Assembly: GCF_001611675.1 (NCBI RefSeq)
Contig: NZ_CP014766.1
Location: 1,054,001 to 1,118,000 of the forward strand
DNA from: Pontibacter akesuensis
Lineage (GTDB): Bacteria > Bacteroidota > Bacteroidia > Cytophagales > Hymenobacteraceae
DNA length: 64,000 nt
Direction of reading: 5' to 3'
Position 1 is the first letter of the stretch, and each line of letters starts with the position of its first letter. The notes beneath the pieces were generated by a model. That model saw nothing but the letters and a program-made list of their open reading frames with translations, did not search any database and was not told the DNA's origin. Positions 16,820-25,447 of this stretch are shown here, piece by piece. The translations under genes and the position numbers were made by a program.

Positions 16820-17713
16820 CTAAAACGTCCGCGTCATACTTTCCGGCACCACAAGGATAAAATCGGCTTTATTGCGATGCTCCTCCGATAGCCTTTCCAG
16901 GTCCTGCTGCAGCACGGTGGTGATGGTGCGGGTTTTCAGGTTGGGTTTTGCCTGTTTCAGGTACCAGCCTATCCCCTCGAAGTTGTCGGAGTGATAGGCG
17001 CCATTGAGGTGCAGTACTTGCTTGCCTTGGTTTACCTGCCCTAGTATAAAATGGGCCATGGTGGCATCTTTCAGCGCCTGCGCCTGCACAATGTTCTGGC
17101 TTTTGGTGTTGCCGTGCGTACTGCCCCCGAACATGGACAGCATATTCTTGTAACCTGGCAGCTCCATGTCCACCACAACCGGAAGCGGTGCCATGTATTT
17201 TTTAGCGTCTGCCGATACGCCTTCCAAGGCACTTAAACTTCCAGCCGACACCATGGCGGCGTAGCGCCGTGGCACGTTTGTGGCGACAAAGGGAATCTGC
17301 TGCTCTTTGGCAAAGCGCACCACCGGCCGATAGTCTGTGGCGTAATTGGGCCATGGCCGCGACTCCTGCTCAAAGTTCTTCTCCGGTGCCTGCCCCGCCA
17401 AGTACTCATCCAGCACCAGCTGCACATCAGACTCAAACATTTCGGCGCCGAGAGCAAAGTCCTTTGGCTTGGCCTGGTGCAGGTCCTTAGCTAGCTCCAA
17501 CTGCATCCAGTGCGCAATCGGGTCGTTGTGCTGCTCACCAAACAGCACCACATCCGCCTTCTGCAGCTCCTGCAGCATCTTGCCGTACTCTATACTTTTG
17601 CCTTCTGCCGTGAAGAGACGATAGGCGGGTTTGTCCTTTTTCTGCGCCATGGCTACAGTCGTGATAGCTATCAAAAGAAGTGTCAGGAATTTATACTTCA
17701 TTATGGAGTTCAT
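16820..17713 (-). CDS. ChaN family haem-binding-like secreted protein
   Basis: 297 residues with a signal peptide ending VAMAQ (about residue 23). The body matches the ChaN/Cofac_haem_bdg family: VVLFGEQHNDPIAHWMQLEL near 55-75, GAEMFESDVQ, RPWPNYATDYRPV, NVPRRYAA and AYHSDNFEGIG near the end. Campylobacter ChaN binds haem in the periplasm; the same role here is inferred. The signal lacks a lipobox cysteine, so it is probably soluble and periplasmic. The -7 box at 17736-17743 is 22 bases from this ATG, which favours 17713 over the ATG four codons in. Confidence 0.88.
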   Translation of the reverse strand: MNSIMKYKFLTLLLIAITTVAMAQKKDKPAYRLFTAEGKSIEYGKMLQELQKADVVLFGEQHNDPIAHWMQLELAKDLHQAKPKDFALGAEMFESDVQLVLDEYLAGQAPEKNFEQESRPWPNYATDYRPVVRFAKEQQIPFVATNVPRRYAAMVSAGSLSALEGVSADAKKYMAPLPVVVDMELPGYKNMLSMFGGSTHGNTKSQNIVQAQALKDATMAHFILGQVNQGKQVLHLNGAYHSDNFEGIGWYLKQAKPNLKTRTITTVLQQDLERLSEEHRNKADFILVVPESMTRTF

Positions 17714-17735
17714 CTGATTTTATACTTCAAGACAA

Positions 17736-17743
17736 CAAAAATA
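17736..17743 (-). promoter_or_regulatory. Putative -7 promoter box for the ChaN-like gene
   Basis: TATTTTTG on the minus strand, 22 bases before the start codon. It overlaps the terminator stem of the upstream lipoprotein gene, so termination and initiation share sequence. Confidence 0.45.
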
Positions 17744-17772
17744 GCCGGCACAGGAGGTACCGGCTATTTTTA
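17736..17772 (-). terminator. Terminator of the DUF6624 lipoprotein gene
   Basis: Perfect stem AAAAATAGCCGG / CCGGCTATTTTT with an 11-base loop, ending in a T-run on the minus strand, 20 bases past the stop codon. Two TATACTT copies flank it at 17771 and 17778. Confidence 0.88.
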
Positions 17773-17791
17773 TACTTTATACTTAGTGCGC

Positions 17792-18460
17792 TTAGTTAAA
17801 GTTGATCTGCATGTCAGGCAGCTCTTCCTTCGGGTCAAAAATAACATTCATTTCTTTGGCGTACTCCTCAACTGTCTCTTCAAAACCAACGGCTCGCCTA
17901 CGCTCGTTCACGTGTGCCACATCCTCTATCGGCCAGATGGCTTGCCTGCCATCTTTTCTGATAAAGTTGACTGCCTGAGTACCGTAGAGCTGCTTCTCCC
18001 CTTTCCACATGCGCAACCTGTCGCGCATTTTAGCTGCGTCTGTGCCGCTGGCCTCCCCTTGCCTGGCCAACTCCTCCATCTGTGGCAGGTACTTTTCCAT
18101 CGTCGCCGTATTGGAGTGCTGCACCACATAGAAGATACCATCTGCTGCTTTCTCTCCAATCTTGCTTCTCGGCAGCCATCCGTATTTTTCAAGTATAGGC
18201 AGAACTTTAGATTGGTTTGTTGAGTCAACTAGTCGCATCTTTTTGATAAAGACCATTTGCACGGCAGGATCAGCGTTGACTGAATCCCAATTCACATCCC
18301 TTATATTCTGGTCTAGATCATAAAGCGCCTCCAACTCTGCTTGCAAAGAGGCATAATCAGGCTGCTGCTCCACTCCTACAGTCTTGGTCGAAGAACTCTC
18401 TTTCGCATGCTGGCACCCAAACAGTAGCAACAGCAGGGTAATCGGCACCAGTACTTTCAT
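17792..18460 (-). CDS. DUF6624-like lipoprotein
   Basis: 222 residues. The signal ends in lipobox LLFGC (Cys16), so a lipoprotein is predicted. The mature part has LQAELEALYDLDQNIR, then GWLPRSKIGEKAADGIFYVVQHS and RLRMWKGEKQLYGTQ, with a short C-terminal ERRRAVGF segment. This is the pattern of the DUF6624 family, common in Bacteroidota and without known activity. The conserved Lys/His/Gln set could form a binding or catalytic site; that is speculation. Neighbours give no clear hint. Confidence 0.8.
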   Translation of the reverse strand: MKVLVPITLLLLLFGCQHAKESSSTKTVGVEQQPDYASLQAELEALYDLDQNIRDVNWDSVNADPAVQMVFIKKMRLVDSTNQSKVLPILEKYGWLPRSKIGEKAADGIFYVVQHSNTATMEKYLPQMEELARQGEASGTDAAKMRDRLRMWKGEKQLYGTQAVNFIRKDGRQAIWPIEDVAHVNERRRAVGFEETVEEYAKEMNVIFDPKEELPDMQINFN

Positions 18461-18524
18461 GCTTTACTTTTTTTAATTAGCATCAACGGCTCAACGTCTT
18501 GAGTCCTGCTATTTGTGTCTCAAC

Positions 18525-19886
18525 CTATACTCTATAAAACAGCCACTTCGACAGTTCTTTATAGTTCACTTTCTTGCCGTACATCAGGATGCCCACGCGG
18601 TAAATGCGGCTGGCGATCCAAGTAGTGAAGATGAAGCCTCCTACCAGCAGTCCCATCGACAAGAGCAACTCCCAGGTAGGCACGCCAAACGGAATACGCA
18701 CCATCATCACGATAGGCGATGTGAGCGGAATGATGGACATCCAGAACGCCACCGGGCCATCAGGGTTCTTGAGCACAATGGAGTACGACATGATAAAGGA
18801 GATAACCAGCGGAATGGTGATCGGCATCATGAACTGCTGCGTGTCCGTTTCGTTGTCTACGGCAGCGCCTATGGCCCCGAAAAGTGAGCCATACAGCAGG
18901 TAACCGCCCAGGAAGTAAAACAGGAAGCAGCCAAAGATCAAGCCGAGGTTCAGGTTGCCCACGCTGGTCTTAATGTCGCTCATGGTGCTGGCAAATTCAT
19001 CCTGGCCCTCCGGATTCTCTACCGCACTGGCATCACCAACCTCCTCTATATCCTCACCTTGCGCCGCATTTTGACCGGCAGCAAACTGAGCTGCAGGCGA
19101 CGGTGCAGCATCAATGCCAAAGGCGGCTGAAACGGCGGTTACCGCTACAAAGGAAAGCACAATCCAGAGCAGGAACTGCGTCAGGCCAACGGCGGCAATG
19201 CCCACAATCTTGCCCATCATCAGCTGAAAAGGCTTTACCGAGGAAATCATCACCTCCACAATGCGGCTTGTCTTTTCCTCAATCACGCCGCGCATAATCT
19301 GCACACCATATAGGAAAATAAAGAAGTAAATAATCACAGCGCCCACAATACCGGCCACTGAAGTAACGATGGCATTGTTGTCTTTCTCGCTGCCATCGCT
19401 TAGGTTCACCGCCTCCAGGCTCAGATTTGCTTCGATTTTATCGAGGGTGGCGCGGTCGAGGCCCGAAGCCAGGAAGCGCTGGTTCTCGATCTCTTCCTCC
19501 AGAATATTCTCCAGGCGCACCTGTGTCTGGAAACTGGTATTTTTCTTGCCGAAAATGGTGATGCGCTTTGGATCATCGATGCTCATTTCCGGGATGTGGA
19601 GCAGCGCCGTGTTATCGGTTTCCTGATAGATGGTTTTGGCTTGCTCCAGGTTACCCGCCAGCGGAATGAATTTAAGGTCTTTCTTGTCCTGCAGTTTGCC
19701 CGCAAAGAGGCCGCTCTCGTCCAGCACCATCACCGTCTCCGTTTCATCCGACATGGATATCATCAGACCGGGCAGAATCATAAAGGCCGCCATAATAAGC
19801 GGCGTCAGCAGGGTCATGATAATAAAGCTCTTTTTGCGCACGCGCGTCAGGTACTCGCGTTGCACAATCAACCAGATTTTAGACAT
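18525..19886 (-). CDS. ABC-2 type exporter permease (NatB-like)
   Basis: 453 residues. First helix after QREYLTRVRKKSFIIMTL, the typical beginning of NatB-like permeases, then a large extracytoplasmic domain (about 45-175), then five further helices. The helix 3-4 loop carries an acidic insert (about 265-300, rich in Glu, Ala, Gly). It overlaps the ATPase gene by 8 bases and must form the exporter with it. The NatAB family exports Na+ or lipid and peptide substrates; the substrate here is unknown. Confidence 0.9.
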   Translation of the reverse strand: MSKIWLIVQREYLTRVRKKSFIIMTLLTPLIMAAFMILPGLMISMSDETETVMVLDESGLFAGKLQDKKDLKFIPLAGNLEQAKTIYQETDNTALLHIPEMSIDDPKRITIFGKKNTSFQTQVRLENILEEEIENQRFLASGLDRATLDKIEANLSLEAVNLSDGSEKDNNAIVTSVAGIVGAVIIYFFIFLYGVQIMRGVIEEKTSRIVEVMISSVKPFQLMMGKIVGIAAVGLTQFLLWIVLSFVAVTAVSAAFGIDAAPSPAAQFAAGQNAAQGEDIEEVGDASAVENPEGQDEFASTMSDIKTSVGNLNLGLIFGCFLFYFLGGYLLYGSLFGAIGAAVDNETDTQQFMMPITIPLVISFIMSYSIVLKNPDGPVAFWMSIIPLTSPIVMMVRIPFGVPTWELLLSMGLLVGGFIFTTWIASRIYRVGILMYGKKVNYKELSKWLFYRV

Positions 19887-20790
19887 GGTGTGTTTCGGTT
19901 ACTTTTCGGATGAAGATATCGTTTATACTTGGAACCAGTTCCACAAAGGAGTGCACCTCCACACGCTGGATCAGGTAGCGCAGCAGGTCGTTTGGTGAGG
20001 CGTTGCCCAGCAAGCGTACATGCGTTCTGAACACGCCGTGGTTATCGTGCTGCTCCAGCACCTCAAAGTCTGGCGAGGTAATCAGCAACTGGCCGCTGCC
20101 TATTATTTGGAACGTATTCGTTTTGTACGCATCCTTGATCTCCCCTACCGGCCCGTCCAGCACTTTCTGGGCGCGATTGATAAGGGCAATGTTATCGCAC
20201 AGTTCCTCCACCGACTCCATGCGGTGCGTGGAGAAGATGATCGTCGCGCCTTTGTCGCGCAGGGCCAGAATCTCGTCTTTGATGAGGTTGGCGTTGATGG
20301 GGTCGAAGCCAGAGAAAGGCTCATCCAGGATGATCAGCTTTGGCTCGTGCAGTACCGTGGCAATGAACTGCACCTTCTGCTGCATGCCTTTCGACAGGTC
20401 CTCGATGTGCTTGTCGAGCCACTCCCGTATCTCGAAGCGGTCTACCCAGATTTTGATGCGTGCGGTCGCCTCTGCCTTGCTTAATCCCTTCAGCTGCGTG
20501 AGGTACAGCAGTTGCTCCCCCACCTTCATTTTCTTGTACAAGCCCCGCTCCTCCGGCAGGTAACCAATGTCCTTGATGTGGTCAGGCTTCAGGCGCTCGC
20601 CCTGGAAGTATATTTTGCCACTGTCAGCGCCCGTAATCTGGGTAATGATGCGGATAAGCGATGTCTTGCCAGCTCCGTTCGGGCCCAGCAAGCCGAAAAT
20701 GCAGCCCTGCGGAATTTCAAAGCTCACATTGTCGAGCGCCGTGTGGTTGGCGTAGGTCTTGGTAACGCCTTCAATCTTCAGGATGCTCAA
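19879..20790 (-). CDS. ABC exporter ATP-binding protein (NatA-like)
   Basis: 303 residues. Walker A GPNGAGKTSL at 36-45, signature LSKGMQQKVQ, Walker B LIILDEPFSGFDP and the switch His in STHRME. The C-terminal 80 residues form an extra domain as in NatA/YtrB-type proteins. A -7 box 23 bases before its ATG drives the two-gene unit, and its end overlaps the permease start by 8 bases, which points to translational coupling. Confidence 0.95.
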   Translation of the reverse strand: MSILKIEGVTKTYANHTALDNVSFEIPQGCIFGLLGPNGAGKTSLIRIITQITGADSGKIYFQGERLKPDHIKDIGYLPEERGLYKKMKVGEQLLYLTQLKGLSKAEATARIKIWVDRFEIREWLDKHIEDLSKGMQQKVQFIATVLHEPKLIILDEPFSGFDPINANLIKDEILALRDKGATIIFSTHRMESVEELCDNIALINRAQKVLDGPVGEIKDAYKTNTFQIIGSGQLLITSPDFEVLEQHDNHGVFRTHVRLLGNASPNDLLRYLIQRVEVHSFVELVPSINDIFIRKVTETHHV

Positions 20791-20813
20791 GGGTATTAAG
20801 GTTTTGGTTCTCT

Positions 20814-20821
20814 CAAATATA
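20814..20821 (-). promoter_or_regulatory. -7 promoter box for the ABC exporter operon
   Basis: TATATTTG on the minus strand, exactly 23 bases before the ATG at 20790. Confidence 0.6.
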
Positions 20822-20914
20822 AGTATTCTGCCATAGAGTATACTTGGCTACCTGTATTAATTCGACTAAGGCAAGTATAAACCGGATCAAGCATACACGC
20901 CATCAGGCAGAAAG

Positions 20915-20953
20915 CAAAAGCCCGACCTTCCAAAATCGGAAAGCCGGGCTAAA
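20915..20953 (-). terminator. Terminator of grpE-dnaJ
   Basis: Stem of about 13 bases with two imperfect pairs (AGCCCGaCcTTCC against GGAAAGCCGGGCT), with TTTTTGCTTTC following on the minus strand, about 20 bases past the dnaJ stop. Confidence 0.8.
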
Positions 20954-20974
20954 ACTATAGTATAGGGGAATCTT

Positions 20975-22126
20975 CTACTGGAAGTAGTCCTTTACTTTAT
21001 CAAAAAATCCTTTCTCGTTCTTGCCAGGGCTTGGCGCGAAATTGTTTGAGAAACGCAGGCCTTCCAGCACCGCTTTCTCATCGCTGCTCAAGGTCTTCGG
21101 CGTCCATACATTTATGTGGATCAGCTGATCGCCTTTGCCGTAGCCGTTCAAATCCTGAATGCCTTTGCCTCGCAAACGGAATATCTCGCCGCTTTGCGTA
21201 CCAGGTTTGATGTTGATCTTTACTTTGCCTGTAATCGTCGGCACCTCAATCTCGGCACCCAGGGCTGCATCCACAAAGCTGATATACTGATCGAAAATCA
21301 CATTATTCCCTTCGCGCTTCAGGCTTGGGTGCTCCTCTTCCTCAATCTGGATCAGCAGGTCGCCAGCCACGCCACCGCGCTCCGGCACGTTGCCTTTGCC
21401 ACTCATAGACAGCTGCATGCCATCCATTACGCCAGCAGGCACGTTGATGCTGATTACTTCTTCCTGCAGTTCTCTGCCGCTACCGTTACACACTTCGCAG
21501 TTGTGGGTTACAATGCGGCCTTCGCCGTTACAGGTAGGGCACGTGGCCGTGGACACCATCTGGCCCAGCATTGTGTTTACCACTTTGCGTACCTGGCCCG
21601 ATCCCTGGCAGGAGTTACAGGTTTGCATGTCAGTGCCGTTTTTGGCCCCGTTTCCGCCGCAGGTGCTACACGCTACGTAGCGCTTTACCTTAATCTTTTT
21701 CTCTACGCCGTTAGCTATCTCCTCGAGGTTCAACTTCAGCTTGATGCGCAGGTTAGAGCCTTTGCGTGTGCGCCGGCCACCGCCCGAACGGCCGCCTCCG
21801 AAGAAGCTCTCAAACGGACTGCCACCGCCTCCGCCAAAAATATCGCCGAACTGCGAGAAAATATCCTCCATGTTCATGCCACCGCCGCCACCGAAGCCGC
21901 CGTTCATGCCCTGGTGGCCGAACTGGTCGTAACGCTGGCGCTTCTGCGGGTCGCTAAGCACCTCGTAGGCCTCTGCCGCCTCCTTAAACTTATCTTCGGC
22001 AGTGGGGTCGTCGGGGTTCTTATCAGGGTGGAATTTGATGGCGATTTTGCGGTAAGCTTTCTTTATCTCATCCTGCGCAGCACCTTTGCTTACACCCAAA
22101 ACCTCATAATAATCTCTCTTAGCCAT
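20975..22126 (-). CDS. dnaJ: Chaperone protein DnaJ
   Basis: 383 residues. J domain at 1-70 with HPDKNPDD (the HPD that triggers DnaK ATPase), Gly/Phe-rich linker about 75-125, four CxxCxGxG zinc modules ([32 protein letters not shown]) from about 153, then the two substrate-binding domains. Type I DnaJ of full length. It begins 3 bases after the grpE stop, so the two are co-transcribed. The two genes carry no AAGTATA copy. Confidence 0.98.
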   Translation of the reverse strand: MAKRDYYEVLGVSKGAAQDEIKKAYRKIAIKFHPDKNPDDPTAEDKFKEAAEAYEVLSDPQKRQRYDQFGHQGMNGGFGGGGGMNMEDIFSQFGDIFGGGGGSPFESFFGGGRSGGGRRTRKGSNLRIKLKLNLEEIANGVEKKIKVKRYVACSTCGGNGAKNGTDMQTCNSCQGSGQVRKVVNTMLGQMVSTATCPTCNGEGRIVTHNCEVCNGSGRELQEEVISINVPAGVMDGMQLSMSGKGNVPERGGVAGDLLIQIEEEEHPSLKREGNNVIFDQYISFVDAALGAEIEVPTITGKVKINIKPGTQSGEIFRLRGKGIQDLNGYGKGDQLIHINVWTPKTLSSDEKAVLEGLRFSNNFAPSPGKNEKGFFDKVKDYFQ

Positions 22127-22129
22127 AGC

Positions 22130-22705
22130 TTACGCTCCTATTACAACTTTCGCAAAACGGATCACCTTCTCGTTCAGGGTGTATCCTTTTTCAATCACAT
22201 CTACAATTTTGCCTTTCAGCTCATCCGAAGGGGCCGGAATCTGTGTGATGGCCTCCTGCGTATCGCTGTCAAAGTCATCTCCCGCCTTCAGGTCCATCGG
22301 CTTCAGCCCTTTCTGCTGCGTTACCTGGTTCAGCTTGTTAAACACCAAATCCAGGCCCTGCTTCATCACCTCCGGGTCAATGTTAGATTCCATCGACTGA
22401 CGCGCACGCTCCATGTCATCGATTACCGGCAGCAAGGCTCCCAGCACATCCTGCGAGGCTGTTTTAGACAGTTCCAGACGCTCCTTGGCTGTGCGGCGAC
22501 GGAAGTTTTCGAACTCCGCCATCAGGCGCACATACTTATCTTTCATTTCTGCCAGTTCTGCAGCCGGTCCGATTTCCTCCTGCTCCTGAGTTTCCTCTTC
22601 GGCAGTATCGTTTACCTGGTCCTGGTTCTCATCTGCAGCTACGTTAGCAGTCGTATCTTTCATTTCGTCTTGTTCCTGATCCTTGTGATTATTTTTATCT
22701 GACAT
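22130..22705 (-). CDS. grpE: Nucleotide exchange factor GrpE
   Basis: 191 residues. Acidic, Gln-rich disordered N-terminus (about 1-50), a long coiled-coil (ELAEMKDKYVRLMAEFENFRRR at about 50-72, quoted in part) and the beta-wing end with LKGKIVDVIEKGYTLNEKVIRFAKVVI-like C-terminus. It is the first gene of the grpE-dnaJ pair and releases ADP from DnaK. No TAnnTTTG box was found upstream, which might point to a stress sigma factor instead, though I see no recognised alternative site. Confidence 0.97.
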   Translation of the reverse strand: MSDKNNHKDQEQDEMKDTTANVAADENQDQVNDTAEEETQEQEEIGPAAELAEMKDKYVRLMAEFENFRRRTAKERLELSKTASQDVLGALLPVIDDMERARQSMESNIDPEVMKQGLDLVFNKLNQVTQQKGLKPMDLKAGDDFDSDTQEAITQIPAPSDELKGKIVDVIEKGYTLNEKVIRFAKVVIGA

Positions 22706-23073
22706 AATGCCTTAAAAATTTAGGTTAATAGGTCTTCTATGGGTAGTCAATTAACTTGCCAAAACCTGATTTGTGCCAATCTGACACTGTTTAATTTTGA
22801 ATAGGTGAGTGATTGAATAACTGAACGTTATAATTGCCGCCTTCGCTGCTGCAGCCTTTCCCTGAAATATAAACTGCTGATTTCACCTACCTGCCTGAGC
22901 CTTTGCAGGCGCCGGGAAAGTTGGCTATCTTGAATCAACAGCCTTACTTTACTACAGCTCAACTGCCCCAAACATTCAAAATTACTAAAATTAGGCGTGC
23001 CCCGGGCATAAAAAAATCGGTAGAAGCAATTAGCCGCTACCGATCTTCTGGTTTTTATACTTGCAGGACTTGC
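22706..23073. other. Region between grpE and obgE
   Basis: About 370 bases. Holds the unidentified grpE promoter (a TTGGCA repeated at about 22760 and 22780 on the minus strand is visible but unassigned) and, at 23010-23046, the terminator of obgE. No gene is supportable. Confidence 0.5.
23010..23047 (-). terminator. Terminator of the hpt-adk-obgE block
   Basis: Stem ATCGGTAG / CTACCGAT with a 13-base loop, followed by TTTTTTTATG on the minus strand, 27 bases after the obgE stop. Confidence 0.85.
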
Positions 23074-24066
23074 CTAGCTGTTAAGCGCGTTCCAAATCAT
23101 GTCTTTTAGTTGCGTCAGGTTTTTCCCGGTGATGCTGGAGATAAATACCGTCGGCAGGTCCTCTGGCAGGGTGCCGCGCATCTCCTTTTCCAGTTCCTCG
23201 TCCAGCATATCGGACTTGGTGATGGCCAGGAGGCGTTTCTTGTCGAGCAGCTCAGGGTTAAACGTTTTAAGCTCGTTCAGCAGCACCTTGTATTCCTCCA
23301 CAATGTCCGGGCTCTCGCACGAGATCATGAACAGCAGGATAGAGTTTCGCTCAATGTGGCGCAGGAAGCGAATGCCAAGGCCCTTTCCCTCCGATGCGCC
23401 TTCGATGATACCCGGAATATCGGCCATCACAAAGGATTTATAATCACGGTAAGCAACCACACCCAGGTTAGGCGTCAGGGTGGTGAAAGCGTAGTTCGCT
23501 ATTTTGGGTTTCGCCGCCGACACTACTGAAAGCAGCGTGGATTTACCGGCATTCGGGAAGCCCACCAGGCCTACATCAGCCAATAGCTTCAGCTCCAGAA
23601 TCACCCACTCCTCTATGCCTTCCTCGCCTGGTTGGGCGTAGCGGGGCGTCTGGTTAGTAGGGGATTTAAAGTGGGCGTTGCCCAGGCCGCCCCGGCCGCC
23701 GGGCGTAAGGATAATTTCCTGCCCGTCTTCAGTAATCTCGCACATCACCTCGCCTGTTTCGGCATTGCGGGCAATCGTACCGAGGGGTACTTCCAGCACC
23801 TCATCGTTGCCCTGTGCACCCGATGAGTGGGAGGAGCCGCCGTTCAGGCCATTTTCGGCAATCACATGCTTGCGGTACTGCAGGTGCAGCAGTGTCCAGA
23901 GTTGGGCGTTGCCTTTGAGTATGACATGCCCGCCCCGGCCGCCGTCACCGCCGTCAGGGCCGCCTTTCGCCGTTTTCTTATCCCGGTGCAGGTGTGCCGA
24001 CCCGGCGCCACCATGCCCGGAGCGCGAGCATACCTTAACGTAATCTATAAAGTTGTTTGATGCCAA
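23074..24066 (-). CDS. obgE: GTPase Obg/CgtA
   Basis: 330 residues. Glycine-rich Obg fold (about 1-158: [29 protein letters not shown]), then the G domain with P-loop [10 protein letters not shown] near 168, [10 protein letters not shown] and TKSD. It acts in late 50S ribosome assembly and growth control. The C-terminal extension of other Obg proteins is absent, as in many Bacteroidota. The first codon appears to be TTG at 24066 because the family start M-A-x-N-FIDYVK falls exactly there and no ATG is available. It is 20 bases after adk, so co-transcribed. Confidence 0.96.
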   Translation of the reverse strand: MASNNFIDYVKVCSRSGHGGAGSAHLHRDKKTAKGGPDGGDGGRGGHVILKGNAQLWTLLHLQYRKHVIAENGLNGGSSHSSGAQGNDEVLEVPLGTIARNAETGEVMCEITEDGQEIILTPGGRGGLGNAHFKSPTNQTPRYAQPGEEGIEEWVILELKLLADVGLVGFPNAGKSTLLSVVSAAKPKIANYAFTTLTPNLGVVAYRDYKSFVMADIPGIIEGASEGKGLGIRFLRHIERNSILLFMISCESPDIVEEYKVLLNELKTFNPELLDKKRLLAITKSDMLDEELEKEMRGTLPEDLPTVFISSITGKNLTQLKDMIWNALNS

Positions 24067-24086
24067 AATCTGGAAACTAGGTAAGC

Positions 24087-24683
24087 CTATCTACTCTCTT
24101 TTTGCTTTTCTTTCAGCGCGTCGATGTGCTGGCACAGCGTGCTGAAAATATCTTCAATCTCTCCGATGCCATCCACAGCGTAGAATTTCCCCTGCCCTGC
24201 GTAATAATCAGCCACCGGCGCTGTTTTGGTGTTATACTCCTGCACGCGCTTGCGAATCAGCTCCTCGTTCTGGTCGTCGGGGCGGCCGGAGGTTTTGCCG
24301 CGCAGCAACAGGCGCGAGGTAAGCTCCTCATCGTCCACGCGCAGCGCGATCATACAGGAAATCTCAGTGTTGTTGTCGTGCAGCAGCTTGTCCAGGCCCT
24401 GCGCCTGTGGCACGGTGCGCGGAAAGCCATCGAAGATAAAGCCCGTTGCGTGCGGGTGCTCCTTCACTTTGTTTTCGATCATGCCTATCACCACTTCGTC
24501 AGGTACCAGCAGGCCGTTGTCCATCAGCTTCTTCGCTTCCAGCCCAAGGGTGGTGCCGGCGGCAATTTCAGAGCGAAGCAGATCACCGGTTGAAAGGTGA
24601 ATCAGACTGTATTTATCAATCAGTTTTTGACTTTGGGTACCTTTACCAGCACCTGGAGGGCCAAACAAAACGATGTTAAGCAT
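24087..24683 (-). CDS. adk: Adenylate kinase
   Basis: 198 residues. P-loop [10 protein letters not shown] at 7-16, [19 protein letters not shown] and the LID segment [10 protein letters not shown], which is short and lacks the four-Cys zinc site. It interconverts ATP, ADP and AMP in the cytoplasm. It sits between hpt and obgE. A -7 box (TACATTTG) lies 23 bases before its ATG, so it can be expressed apart from hpt. Confidence 0.97.
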   Translation of the reverse strand: MLNIVLFGPPGAGKGTQSQKLIDKYSLIHLSTGDLLRSEIAAGTTLGLEAKKLMDNGLLVPDEVVIGMIENKVKEHPHATGFIFDGFPRTVPQAQGLDKLLHDNNTEISCMIALRVDDEELTSRLLLRGKTSGRPDDQNEELIRKRVQEYNTKTAPVADYYAGQGKFYAVDGIGEIEDIFSTLCQHIDALKEKQKESR

Positions 24684-24706
24684 ATCTTCTAGCTAAATAT
24701 AAAAAG

Positions 24707-24714
24707 CAAATGTA
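24707..24714 (-). promoter_or_regulatory. -7 promoter box for adk
   Basis: TACATTTG on the minus strand, exactly 23 bases before the adk ATG. Its upstream base overlaps an AAGTATA copy (24714-24720). Confidence 0.55.
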
Positions 24715-24812
24715 AGTATAAATTTACTGTTTTTCCTGATTCTTTGGAGGGGGTAGCGGCTGCTGCTGTTCCGTGGCCTAAAGGCCTGCTAACGGTGCCG
24801 CCTGCGTAGTGG

Positions 24813-25355
24813 TTACGACACGATCTTATAAATGTCGCGCAGGTTGCGGCCAAGGCCGTTGTAGTCCAGACCATAGCCAACCACAAAGTCGTTGGGGATG
24901 GTTTGCGCCACATACTTCACCTCCAGCGGGTGCTGCAGGCAGTCAGGCTTCATGAGTAAAGTAGCCGTCTCCACCGATGCCGGCTTGCGCTCCTTTAGCT
25001 GCTGCAGCAGGTTGTTCACCGTATGGCCGGTGTCCACAATATCCTCCAGCACGATTACGTGGCGGTGCGCCACGTCCTCTTTCAAACCCAGCACCTCCTT
25101 CACGTGGCCCGTACTCTGCATGTCCTGATAGCTCGAGAGGCGGATAAAAGATATTTCGCAAGGGATGGTCACGCGCTTCAGCAAATCGGAGGCGAACATG
25201 AATGAGCCGTTCAGCACGGCCAGGAACAGCGGCTGCTTGCCGGCATAGTCGCGGTCTATCTGCTCGGCCAGCATGGTAATGCGCGCTATAATTTCCTCTT
25301 CATACATGTAGGTATTAAACTCGCAATCGTGTAGTTTGATGGTGCGCGGATTCAT
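24813..25355 (-). CDS. hpt: Hypoxanthine phosphoribosyltransferase
   Basis: 180 residues. PPi loop VLNGSFMFASDL near 42, the PRPP motif VIVLEDIVDTGHTV near 100-113 and a purine-binding end (DFVVGYGLDYNGLGRNL). Purine salvage: hypoxanthine or guanine plus PRPP gives IMP or GMP. It is the first gene of the hpt-adk-obgE block and has its own -7 box, 23 bases before the ATG. Confidence 0.95.
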   Translation of the reverse strand: MNPRTIKLHDCEFNTYMYEEEIIARITMLAEQIDRDYAGKQPLFLAVLNGSFMFASDLLKRVTIPCEISFIRLSSYQDMQSTGHVKEVLGLKEDVAHRHVIVLEDIVDTGHTVNNLLQQLKERKPASVETATLLMKPDCLQHPLEVKYVAQTIPNDFVVGYGLDYNGLGRNLRDIYKIVS

Positions 25356-25378
25356 GGGGTAGTAAGTTGATGCTCTAA

Positions 25379-25386
25379 CAAAGGTA
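25379..25386 (-). promoter_or_regulatory. -7 promoter box for hpt
   Basis: TACCTTTG on the minus strand, exactly 23 bases before the hpt ATG. Confidence 0.6.
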
Positions 25387-25395
25387 AGTATAAAT

Positions 25396-25428
25396 TAAAA
25401 AAAAAGCCCAACGCTTTGGTTGGGCTCT
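25396..25428 (-). terminator. Terminator of hppA
   Basis: Stem AGCCCAAC / GTTGGGCT (read on either strand) with a short loop, followed by ten T's on the minus strand, about 20 bases past the hppA stop. Confidence 0.88.
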
Positions 25429-25447
25429 TCTAAAGTATGGACGAAGG

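Noticed and set aside
21116..22702. A 528-codon open frame on the plus strand opposite dnaJ-grpE
   Set aside because: It lies fully antisense to two certain genes, its sequence is low-information His, Ala, Leu and Val-rich, and it has no recognisable domain. It results from GC-biased third positions of the real genes.
22755..22790. Sigma-54-like site upstream of grpE
   Set aside because: TTGGCA repeats look suggestive but the GG and GC pairs do not have the needed ten-base spacing.
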